DNA of 32,203 nt from positions 1 through 32,203 of the forward strand of contig JAUZPL010000046.1 in NCBI GenBank assembly GCA_030705955.1. Direction: 5' to 3'. The notes below the pieces were generated by a model. The model was not told the origin of the DNA, made no database searches, and was given only the letters and a program-made list of their open reading frames with translations. Below, piece by piece: positions 1 through 7,239 of this stretch; position 1 is the first letter of the stretch; each line of letters opens with the position of its first letter. The position numbers were made by a program, and so were the translations under genes. This DNA comes from Bacillota bacterium (GTDB lineage: Bacteria; Bacillota; Bacilli; Bacillales; Cytobacillaceae).

Positions 1-693
1 AAGTCGATCTTCAAAAAACTAGTGCCTAATTGCATTCACAAACAAAGTATGGGCAATTTTTAAAAAAATTACACTTTGCCCTTAACCCCCCTCCCTTTTT
101 TTGCCTTTTTAGCCGTAAGGGGGTTTTCAGGGTAGAGCCTTCAAAATAAAAAAATACTTTCTTATTAGCTAAAAAAGGAAGGGTAAATCCCATCCTTTTC
201 CTTGATTCGTGTGGGGTAAAAACACTGCAAACTAGTAATATTTCATGGGGTACAAAAAATATACTTTTTGAAAAGCACTGAAACTCTTGATATATCAAGG
301 CCATTAGGGCAACAAAATTTAGTCTGTGGATTAATTATTTGCTAGGTTTATACATAAATAAGGATAAATACATCAAGCTTATTAAAATGTTTGTGTTTGT
401 ATTCTTTAACATTTTTCTCGCATGCAGTCAAAAACAATATCATTAACGAAATATTTAATATTAAAGGTTTTTTCAGTATTAATAATCTCACTTGATACAT
501 TTCCTTAATTCTTCCTCTATGTAGTAATTGGAATCATAATAGAGATCTATAAAGTAACTTGGGGAGGATTATATAAAATTAACTGGTTTAACCTAATTTG
601 TGTTGGAATCTTAATTTTAATACCGGCCCCTTCGTTTTATTTATTTTGGGGTTGATTGTAAATCCTTATTTCTTCCTTTTTGTGTATCTTTAA
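1..693. other. Intergenic region with no convincing gene
   Basis: No reading frame here has both a plausible start with a ribosome site and protein-like composition. A C-run at 84-90 (AACCCCC) can pair with GGGGGTT at 119-125 across a 28-nt loop and might be a terminator for a gene outside the window, but the loop is long. From about 508 to the TGA at 653-655 a frame stays open and encodes hydrophobic residues, but it has no ATG, GTG or TTG in a useful place. It could be the remnant of a small membrane protein gene or chance. Confidence 0.5.
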
Positions 694-1704
694 TTATTTT
701 TCCTCTTGCAAATCTAACCTATCAGGAGCCATAGGCGGTTGTTCTAACCACTTATTTTTTATCATAAGGTTTGCTCCATCCTCGGCAAATAACTGTATTT
801 CCAAACTTAATCTGTTATACATTACGCCTAAATCAACTCTAGGACTTTGTGCAATTCCAGTGCCGTAATACCCAACGCTTAAAGCAATCAAGGCAGATGC
901 AAAGAACATCATGAGTTTATCAGAAAATGTATAAGTAGTACTTGTTGATATTTCTGAAGCCCATGTCATCGGAACTGGGAGATTGCTTTCTTCTAATTTT
1001 CCTCCAAATATTTTAACATGCTTTTTTGCTATTTCTATTCCTCTTTGGAAGAATTGTCTAACATCTTTTTCCTTTGCCACTTGAGCAAATCCAGTTAATG
1101 TAGCTACCCCTAAAGCATTTCTTTGAACATTAGAATAAAGGTTAGTAACTTCTAATACTTGTAAAGGTCTTTTTTGGCCAAAGACATCCCATAAAAATCC
1201 TTGCTTACTGACATATTCAATTTTCTCTAAGTTCGGAAAATAAGGAGACCTTACGTAAAGACCTTTAGACAGTAATAATTCCGTTGACATTCGATACAAT
1301 TCCATCGTTTCGTTAAGGCTTTCCGTAAAATGGTTAATAATATCTGCTCTAACCGACAAAGACAAACTAACACTATACCCATTTAATCCAATTTGAGCCA
1401 TAGAGTGTATAAAACGCAATACATAGCTGTCAGAAAATAATCTAGGAGCATTTAAATCCACATCCTCCTCGACTTTAAACCCATGTGGAACTTTAGTCTT
1501 TTCCTCAGATAATATGTCCGCAATTTTTTGTATATGAGACTGAGCTAATTTTAAGGCTAGAGCGATGATAGGCTTTATCTCTGCATCCTCAGCTTTTTCT
1601 AAAAAATATGTCAGCATACAAATGCTTCCGCTATCATTCATATATTGAATCCGCAGTTGGGATACTTCTGCCGATGACAACCTAATCTGTTTTCCCTGAT
1701 CCAT
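694..1704 (-). CDS. DUF3231 family protein
   Basis: A 336-residue protein of the DUF3231 family, which is common in Bacillaceae and has no established function. The protein looks internally duplicated. A helical segment near the N-terminus ending in a 'LFSDSYVLRF' motif is echoed in the second half by 'TFSDKLMMFF', each followed by a helix rich in Gly and small residues (GLNGYSVSL and GYYGTGIAQ). This suggests two related helical-bundle repeats. The open frame extends upstream to an ATG at 1815, but that start has no ribosome site. The ATG at 1702-1704 has GGAGG about 8 nt upstream and gives the usual family length, so I chose it. The gene is divergent from mtlA. No clear terminator follows it. 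Family assignment is by recognition of the sequence pattern, and the function is unknown. Confidence 0.8.
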   Translation of the reverse strand: MDQGKQIRLSSAEVSQLRIQYMNDSGSICMLTYFLEKAEDAEIKPIIALALKLAQSHIQKIADILSEEKTKVPHGFKVEEDVDLNAPRLFSDSYVLRFIHSMAQIGLNGYSVSLSLSVRADIINHFTESLNETMELYRMSTELLLSKGLYVRSPYFPNLEKIEYVSKQGFLWDVFGQKRPLQVLEVTNLYSNVQRNALGVATLTGFAQVAKEKDVRQFFQRGIEIAKKHVKIFGGKLEESNLPVPMTWASEISTSTTYTFSDKLMMFFASALIALSVGYYGTGIAQSPRVDLGVMYNRLSLEIQLFAEDGANLMIKNKWLEQPPMAPDRLDLQEEK

Positions 1705-1949
1705 ACTGTTTTCCTCCAAGTAATAAAGACAAATTTCCTTTATTTTCCCCAAAATTCCTTCTGGTATGCGTATCCTCTGAATTTCTATTGAAACTATCAA
1801 GTGGGAAAAGCGCATAGTTATTCTTAAGTTATGAAAGAATAAATTTATATATTTGCAGTAGAAGGTAATTATTTTCTTTAATTGATTAAGGCTTCATGCA
1901 CCAATTTTAAAATTGTTATGTATTAAAAATATTAAAGGGGAGAAAGAAA

Positions 1950-3839
1950 TTGTCTCAATCAACAATTAAAGTAAGAGTGCAAAAGTTCGGAAACTCATTA
2001 AGCTCCATGATTATGCCAAACATCGGGGCGTTTATCGCTTGGGGTCTTATCACTGCTTTGTTTATTCCAACAGGTTGGGTTCCTAATAAGAATTTAGCAA
2101 CGCTAGTAGGCCCAATGATTACCTATTTATTGCCACTCCTTATTGGATATACAGGAGGGAAAATTGTATATGGAGATCGCGGTGCGGTAGTAGGTGCTGT
2201 TGCAACTATGGGTGTGATTGTTGGTAGCACAGTTCCAATGTTTTTAGGCTCGATGATTATGGGTCCATTAGGCGGATTCTGTATAAAACAAGTGGATAAG
2301 CTATTTCAACATAGAATTCGTCAAGGGTTTGAAATGCTTATTAATAACTTTGCAGCGGGAATTGTTGGGGGTATTCTAGCGATACTTGCTTATTTTGGAG
2401 TTGGCCCTGCTGTTCAATTCTTGAGTAATTTGTTAGCTTCTGGGGTAAACTTTTTAATTAATCATCACTTAATTCCATTAGCAAATATATTTATAGAGCC
2501 TGCGAAAATTTTATTCTTAAACAATGCAATTGGGAATGGCATATTAGTGCCATTAGGTATAGAACAGGCAAAAACCGCTGGGCAATCCATCTTGTTCCTT
2601 CTAGAAGCAAACCCTGGTCCTGGCTTGGGTGTCCTTCTGGCATATTGGATTTTTGCAAAAGGTAATGCAAAACAATCGGCGCCTGGGGCAATTATTATTC
2701 AATTTCTTGGAGGAATCCATGAAATCTATTTCCCTTATGTTTTAATGCGGCCAATGCTCGTTCTTGCTGTAATTGCTGGAGGAGTGTCTGGAGTATTTAT
2801 GCTTTCTATTTTTCATGCAGGTCTTGTGGCTCCTGCTTCTCCAGGAAGTATTTTTGCCGTATTGGCCATGACACCTAGAGGGGGTTACTTTGGAGTATTG
2901 GCAGGAGTTTTGGTAGCGGCAGCTGTATCATTTCTTGTTTCATCACTTATTCTAAAAACAACAAAAGAGAAAGAAAATGATCATGATTTGGCTGAAGCTA
3001 CTTCAAAAATGGAGGCAATGAAGGGAAAGAAAAGTTCAATTGCCGGCGTTCTAAATCCAAATCCAGGTGTATTTCCCAATGATGTAAGCAAAATTGTCTT
3101 CGCATGTGATGCCGGTATGGGTTCAAGTGCTATGGGGGCCACTCTTCTTCGAAAAAAAGTTAAAGAGGCCGGACTCTCAATTTCTGTTTCAAATACAGCC
3201 ATCAGTAACCTTCCATCTGATGCAGAGATTATAATCACCCAAGAAGGGTTAACCCCGAGAGCAAAGAATAAAGTTCCAAATGCATATCATGTTTCTGTGG
3301 ACAATTTCTTGTCAAGCCCTGAGTACGATAAGCTGATTGATCGCCTTCAAAGTAATGAAAAGGGTGACCTTCATCAAACGGTTAAAGATGTTCCAAATGT
3401 AAAGCAGAGCGATGATTTACTCCTTGAAGAAAACATTTTCCTAAACAAGGAGTTCGCCAATAGGGAAGAGTCAATCCGTTTTGCAGGTAGAGCTTTAGTG
3501 AATGGTGGTTATGTTAAAGAAAACTATATTGAAGCCATGATTGCACGTGAGAAATTGACATCAACTTATATGGGAAATGATGTTGCGATTCCACATGGTA
3601 CTGAAGCAGCCAAGAATGAAGTCTTAAAATCTGGATTCACCGTTATACAAGTACCAAAGGGAGTAGACTTTGATGGAAACAAAGTACGTATCATTTTCGG
3701 ACTTGCCGGAAAGGATGGTACGCATCTTGAAATTCTTTCAGGAATTGCTACAACTTGTACAGACATGGCTAATATTGAAAAGATGGTAAAAGCGAAAACT
3801 AGTCATGAATTAATGGATATCCTAAATGATAAAAACTAG
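1950..3839 (+). CDS. mtlA: PTS mannitol transporter subunit IICBA
   Basis: Mannitol-specific phosphotransferase permease that imports mannitol and phosphorylates it to mannitol-1-phosphate at the membrane. The 629 residues hold all three domains. The IIC membrane domain (about 1-340) carries the GGIHEIYFPY signature with Glu258. The IIB domain (about 378-470) has its phosphorylated Cys386 in FACDAGMGSS. The IIA domain (about 490-629) has His549 in VAIPHGT. The start is TTG, preceded by AAAGGGGAG about 7 nt upstream. In B. subtilis mtlA lies beside mtlD and a separate regulator gene, mtlR. Here there is no mtlD, mtlR or separate mtlF within the window, so the dehydrogenase and regulator must be elsewhere. 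A strong hairpin follows at once, so the gene appears monocistronic. I could not identify an MtlR or CcpA site with confidence. Confidence 0.95.
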   Translation: MSQSTIKVRVQKFGNSLSSMIMPNIGAFIAWGLITALFIPTGWVPNKNLATLVGPMITYLLPLLIGYTGGKIVYGDRGAVVGAVATMGVIVGSTVPMFLGSMIMGPLGGFCIKQVDKLFQHRIRQGFEMLINNFAAGIVGGILAILAYFGVGPAVQFLSNLLASGVNFLINHHLIPLANIFIEPAKILFLNNAIGNGILVPLGIEQAKTAGQSILFLLEANPGPGLGVLLAYWIFAKGNAKQSAPGAIIIQFLGGIHEIYFPYVLMRPMLVLAVIAGGVSGVFMLSIFHAGLVAPASPGSIFAVLAMTPRGGYFGVLAGVLVAAAVSFLVSSLILKTTKEKENDHDLAEATSKMEAMKGKKSSIAGVLNPNPGVFPNDVSKIVFACDAGMGSSAMGATLLRKKVKEAGLSISVSNTAISNLPSDAEIIITQEGLTPRAKNKVPNAYHVSVDNFLSSPEYDKLIDRLQSNEKGDLHQTVKDVPNVKQSDDLLLEENIFLNKEFANREESIRFAGRALVNGGYVKENYIEAMIAREKLTSTYMGNDVAIPHGTEAAKNEVLKSGFTVIQVPKGVDFDGNKVRIIFGLAGKDGTHLEILSGIATTCTDMANIEKMVKAKTSHELMDILNDKN

Positions 3840-3856
3840 ATTGTTCCATATCAAAT

Positions 3857-3888
3857 AAAAGAAAAGGTACTTTTGTTCCTTTTCTTTT
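3857..3888 (+). terminator. Rho-independent terminator after mtlA
   Basis: A perfect 11-bp stem, AAAAGAAAAGG (3857-3867) with CCTTTTCTTTT (3878-3888), has a 10-nt loop and a T-rich right arm. It lies 18 nt after the mtlA stop codon and separates mtlA from the next gene on the same strand. Confidence 0.85.
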
Positions 3889-3943
3889 TACTACCAATAT
3901 TTTAAAGATGTTTGGTGATAAAACATTTAGGTGAACTATATTA

Positions 3944-5554
3944 ATGGGGGAATGGATATTGAATATTGCACATGTCATGATTATCATTAGTTTTATTTTC
4001 TGTGCTATTATTTTTGCAATCTGTATTATAACTGGATTGTATTTATTTTACGTTGATCGAACACAAAAACAGCACCCAATACTACGAAATTATCCTTTAA
4101 TAGGTCGAGTAAGGTACTTTTTGGAGACAATTGGTCCAGAACTACGTCAGTATTTATTTAACAATGAAAATGAAGGGAAGCCGTTTTCCCGTAATGAATA
4201 TCAACATATTGTAAAAAAAGCAAAATATAAACGTGATGTCATTGGTTATGGCTCTGTACGAGATTTTGAAGAAGAGGGTTTTTATATCCGAAATTCAATG
4301 TTTCCAAAACTAACGGAAGAATTAAAAATGGACACGGATATTAAAGTAACAACAAATCGATATTTACTACTAAAGGAACCGTTATTTACGGAAAGAAAAG
4401 AAGTGTTGGAGAAGGAAGAATCACCTGTCTATTTGTTAACAGAAGATGATGCTATTGTGATTGGAAAAAATACGAAACATCCATTTATTTTGAAAGGACA
4501 AATTGGTATGTCAGCAATGAGCTATGGCTCATTAGGCAAAAATGCCATTACCGCACTTTCGGAAGGTTTGGGCATTGCGAAAGGTTCATGGATGAACACA
4601 GGTGAAGGTGGACTGTCTGATTACCATCTTAAGGGTGGCGTTGATATTATTATGCAAATTGGTCCAGGTTTATTTGGTGTGAGAGATAGAGAAGGAAACT
4701 TTAGTTGGGATGCCTTAATGGAAAAGAATCAAATACCTCAAATAAAAGCATATGAGCTTAAATTGGCTCAAGGAGCAAAAACACGTGGCGGTCATATAGA
4801 TGGTGAAAAGGTAACAGAGGAAATAGCTAGTATACGTATGGTTGAGCCATGGAAGTCTATTGATAGTCCCAATCGTTTTAAGAAATTTAATGATTTACCG
4901 AGCCTATTTCATTTTATGGAGGAAATTCGTGAACGGACAGGGAAACCGGTTGGAATGAAAATTGTAATTGGGAGTATGTATGAGGCAGATGAATTAGCAA
5001 AACAAATGAAAGAAACAGGGAAAGGTCCTGATTTTATCACTGTAGATGGGGGTGAAGGCGGCACGGGTGCATCATATCAAGAATTGGCTGATAGTGTTGG
5101 TTTACCGATTAAATCTGCTTTGCCATTAGTCAATAACGCCTTAATCAAATATGGTGTCAGGGATCGAGTCAAAATTATTGCTTCTGGAAAACTGTTTTCA
5201 CCTGACAGAATAGCTGTTGCATTAGCAATGGGGGCAGACCTTATTAACATTGCGCGAGCATTTATGATTACAGTAGGCTGTATCCAAGCCTTGAAATGCC
5301 ATACAAATGCATGTCCGGTTGGTGTCGCTACCACAGACCCTGATTTACAAAAAGCACTTGTTATTGACGAAAAAAAACATAGGACAGCTAACTACTTAAT
5401 TACCATGCGAAAAGGCTTGTTTCGATTGGCTGCTGCCGCTGGTTTAGATTCTCCAGTACAGTTTACACGTGAACACGTTGTATATAAAGATAAAAACGGG
5501 AATGTTTTGCCATTAGAGCATCTTTATCAATCCATGATACATTCAGCTAAGTAG
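3944..5554 (+). CDS. FMN-binding glutamate synthase family protein (YerD-like)
   Basis: A 536-residue stand-alone homologue of the FMN/Fe-S central and C-terminal part of the glutamate synthase large subunit, related to B. subtilis YerD. An N-terminal hydrophobic segment (about residues 5-30) would anchor it in the membrane. The body holds the TIM-barrel FMN region (SAMSYGSLGKNA, TVDGGEGGTG, KIIASGKLF). Cys446, Cys452 and Cys457 (C-x5-C-x4-C) match the 3Fe-4S ligand pattern of glutamate synthases. It lacks the glutaminase domain and the NADPH-binding subunit, so it should not make glutamate from glutamine by itself. Its true substrate is not established. The ATG at 3944 has AGGTGA 9 nt upstream. 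It converges with the BMP lipoprotein gene and shares a bidirectional terminator with it. Confidence 0.88.
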   Translation: MGEWILNIAHVMIIISFIFCAIIFAICIITGLYLFYVDRTQKQHPILRNYPLIGRVRYFLETIGPELRQYLFNNENEGKPFSRNEYQHIVKKAKYKRDVIGYGSVRDFEEEGFYIRNSMFPKLTEELKMDTDIKVTTNRYLLLKEPLFTERKEVLEKEESPVYLLTEDDAIVIGKNTKHPFILKGQIGMSAMSYGSLGKNAITALSEGLGIAKGSWMNTGEGGLSDYHLKGGVDIIMQIGPGLFGVRDREGNFSWDALMEKNQIPQIKAYELKLAQGAKTRGGHIDGEKVTEEIASIRMVEPWKSIDSPNRFKKFNDLPSLFHFMEEIRERTGKPVGMKIVIGSMYEADELAKQMKETGKGPDFITVDGGEGGTGASYQELADSVGLPIKSALPLVNNALIKYGVRDRVKIIASGKLFSPDRIAVALAMGADLINIARAFMITVGCIQALKCHTNACPVGVATTDPDLQKALVIDEKKHRTANYLITMRKGLFRLAAAAGLDSPVQFTREHVVYKDKNGNVLPLEHLYQSMIHSAK

Positions 5555-5605
5555 GCTGATTGGAGAAAGGGGTTATTATAATTTAAACCCCATTAATAAA
5601 GCCTA
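5552..5605 (+). terminator. Possible nested hairpin after the FMN oxidoreductase gene
   Basis: An outer stem TAGGCT (5552-5557) with AGCCTA (5600-5605) encloses an inner stem GGGGTT (5569-5574) with AACCCC (5586-5591). A short T-rich stretch follows. It begins at the stop codon and could end transcription ahead of the stronger bidirectional hairpin. Confidence 0.4.
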
Positions 5606-5632
5606 TTAAGTTTTTGATGTTATTTCTTAAAC

Positions 5633-5674
5633 AAAAAAGGTGAGTAGATTGAAAAAATCCTACTCACCTTTTTT
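5633..5674. terminator. Bidirectional terminator between convergent genes
   Basis: A perfect 15-bp inverted repeat, AAAAAAGGTGAGTAG (5633-5647) with its complement at 5660-5674, has a 12-nt loop. The A-run and T-run at the ends give a U-tract in either direction, so it can stop transcripts from the FMN oxidoreductase gene (+) and the BMP lipoprotein gene (-). Confidence 0.92.
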
Positions 5675-5714
5675 AGTTGAAAGTAAAAAGTGTAAAATGG
5701 TTTTCTTTTAAAAA

Positions 5715-6815
5715 TTATTTAACACTAAATGTTTTTAATTCAGCACGAGTGGCGGGAACTTTTACAGTACCGGACTTAATTTTACTTGTCCAATCACTTA
5801 CGGCTTTCTCAACTGCTGCCTTATTTGGAAGAGCTGGGTTAATTGTTGATAAACCAACACCATTTTCAGCTAAACCATAGATGGATGTTTTTCCTCCAGG
5901 GAAGCTACCATTTTTTGTTTTTGTAGTAAGATCTTTTACCGCATTGTCAACACGTTTCATCGCAGATGTAATAACAACGTTAACTTGTTTTCCTCCAGCA
6001 GTAACAATACCTTCTGCACTTTGATCTTGGTCAACACCAATTACCCAAATTGCTTGATTTGGATTTTTTGCTTTTCTGTCACGAGCTTCTTTAAATAATC
6101 CGTTACCGGTTGCACCAGCAGCAGCAAATACCACATCATCGCCTGAGGAGTACATTCTAGATGCAATGGCTTGACCTTTTGCAGCATCAGAGAAGCTTGC
6201 AGCATATTGAATATCTACCGTTGCATTTGGATTAGCAGCCTTTACACCAGCAACAAAACCTGATTCAAAGCGTTGAATAACATCACTTTCCATACCACCA
6301 ATAAAACCAATCTTATTTGTTTTTGTGGTCATTCCAGCTACAACACCTGCTAAGAATGAACTCTCATTTTCTCTAAAAAGAACGCTTGCAACATTTGGTT
6401 CTTTTACTTCTGCATCAATAATGGCAAAGTGTGATTTTGGTTGTTGTTTTGCAACAGTATCAACATCATTTTGCATCAGGTACCCAATACCATAGATTAA
6501 GTCAAAGCCTTGGCGTGAAAGTGTATTTAGGTTTGTTGCATAATCTGCATCAGATTGCGATTGAAGATAATCATATCCATTCTTACCTTGTGACAGGTGG
6601 TTTGCTGTACCAAAATCTTGAAGACCTTTCCAAGCAGATTGGTTAAATGATTTGTCATCAATACCACCAATATCCGTTACCATACCAACAGTGAAGCCTT
6701 TTTTTCCTCCGGTAGCATTATTTCCTGCATTGTTGTTTGCCTTTCCACAAGCACCTAATAGTGTTCCGACAGCTAAAAGTAGGGATAATGCCAATCCAAT
6801 TTTGCTTCTTTTCAA
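5715..6815 (-). CDS. BMP family nucleoside-binding lipoprotein (PnrA/NupN-like)
   Basis: A 366-residue substrate-binding lipoprotein of the basic membrane protein family (TmpC/PnrA, B. subtilis NupN/YufN type), which captures purine nucleosides for an ABC importer. The N-terminus is a lipoprotein signal peptide with lipobox LGAC at Cys23, followed by an Asn/Gly-rich linker. Family motifs include VTDIGGIDDKSFNQSAW near residue 47 and GIGYLMQNDV in the middle. The start is TTG, with GGAGG 7 nt upstream. The ATPase and permease genes that normally accompany this protein (nupOPQ) are absent, so the lipoprotein is an orphan here. Its leader is about 165 nt long and its promoter is overlaid by a PurBox-like site, which supports a role in purine uptake. 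The ligand is inferred from family and regulation. Confidence 0.9.
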   Translation of the reverse strand: MKRSKIGLALSLLLAVGTLLGACGKANNNAGNNATGGKKGFTVGMVTDIGGIDDKSFNQSAWKGLQDFGTANHLSQGKNGYDYLQSQSDADYATNLNTLSRQGFDLIYGIGYLMQNDVDTVAKQQPKSHFAIIDAEVKEPNVASVLFRENESSFLAGVVAGMTTKTNKIGFIGGMESDVIQRFESGFVAGVKAANPNATVDIQYAASFSDAAKGQAIASRMYSSGDDVVFAAAGATGNGLFKEARDRKAKNPNQAIWVIGVDQDQSAEGIVTAGGKQVNVVITSAMKRVDNAVKDLTTKTKNGSFPGGKTSIYGLAENGVGLSTINPALPNKAAVEKAVSDWTSKIKSGTVKVPATRAELKTFSVK

Positions 6816-6987
6816 AACAATTCCTCCTAAATAATTTGATGAATAACAAGATTATTTTCGTTGTCCAATCTTTAGTTTGTTCATTAGGGAAAATAAAATT
6901 GCCTCTTCAAAATAGTTTGTCTTGCTTTAATAGTTTCATCCAAACATAATCTTACATTTTAATTTTCACATCTAAAGCATAGAAAAT

Positions 6988-7016
6988 AGTATATTATTCG
7001 AACGTTATGTTGTCAA
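6988..7016 (-). promoter_or_regulatory. SigA-type promoter of the BMP lipoprotein gene
   Basis: On the minus strand a perfect TTGACA (7011-7016) is followed after exactly 17 nt by TATACT (6988-6993). Transcription would begin near 6981, giving a leader of roughly 165 nt. A CGAACG core lies inside the spacer, at 6999-7004. Confidence 0.75.
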
Positions 7017-7037
7017 ACATAAATATTGTTCGTGTTT
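6994..7037. promoter_or_regulatory. PurBox-like inverted pair over the BMP promoter
   Basis: Two CGAAC cores lie in inverted orientation, at 6999-7003 (+) and 7028-7032 (-). The second sits in AAACACGAACAAT on the minus strand, which fits the B. subtilis PurR box (about AWWWCCGAACWWT) with two mismatches. The 13-nt boxes are separated by 18 nt, close to the 16-17 nt reported for PurR targets. The first box is weaker and occupies the -10/-35 spacer, so bound repressor would block polymerase. Confidence 0.6.
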
Positions 7038-7086
7038 ATGTAAGATTCAATTAATGTATTTTTTTGAAAAAACTATATTTTCGTAT

Positions 7087-7099
7087 ATACACGAACAAT
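7087..7099 (+). promoter_or_regulatory. Third PurBox-like site
   Basis: ATACACGAACAAT on the plus strand matches the PurBox pattern about as well as the site at 7025-7037. It lies in the divergent region between the lipoprotein gene and the P-type ATPase gene. It may add cooperative binding for the lipoprotein promoter, since it is far (over 80 nt) from the ATPase -10 element. Confidence 0.4.
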
Positions 7100-7181
7100 T
7101 AAAATTTCAATTTAGATATTCATTCGCTCAAATAATTAAGAGAATAAGCAGTTTTTCGAAAAATTTTTGCCGCTCATGATG

Positions 7182-7187
7182 TATAAT
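7182..7187 (+). promoter_or_regulatory. -10 element for the P-type ATPase gene
   Basis: A consensus TATAAT lies 52 nt before the ATG at 7240. I see no good -35 at the right distance, which suits an activated or metal-regulated promoter. AT-rich sequence with CTCAAATAATTAAGAG at about 7130-7145 has a weak dyad that could be an ArsR/CadC-type operator, but the match is poor. Confidence 0.45.
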
Positions 7188-7239
7188 TACTTTAAATTGA
7201 AACAAGTCAAGGAAAAATGGCTGATATAGGAGAGAAACG

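Noticed and set aside
26-304. 92-codon open frame on the minus strand
   Set aside because: Low-complexity composition, no ribosome site, no family resemblance; it crosses poly-T and poly-C tracts.
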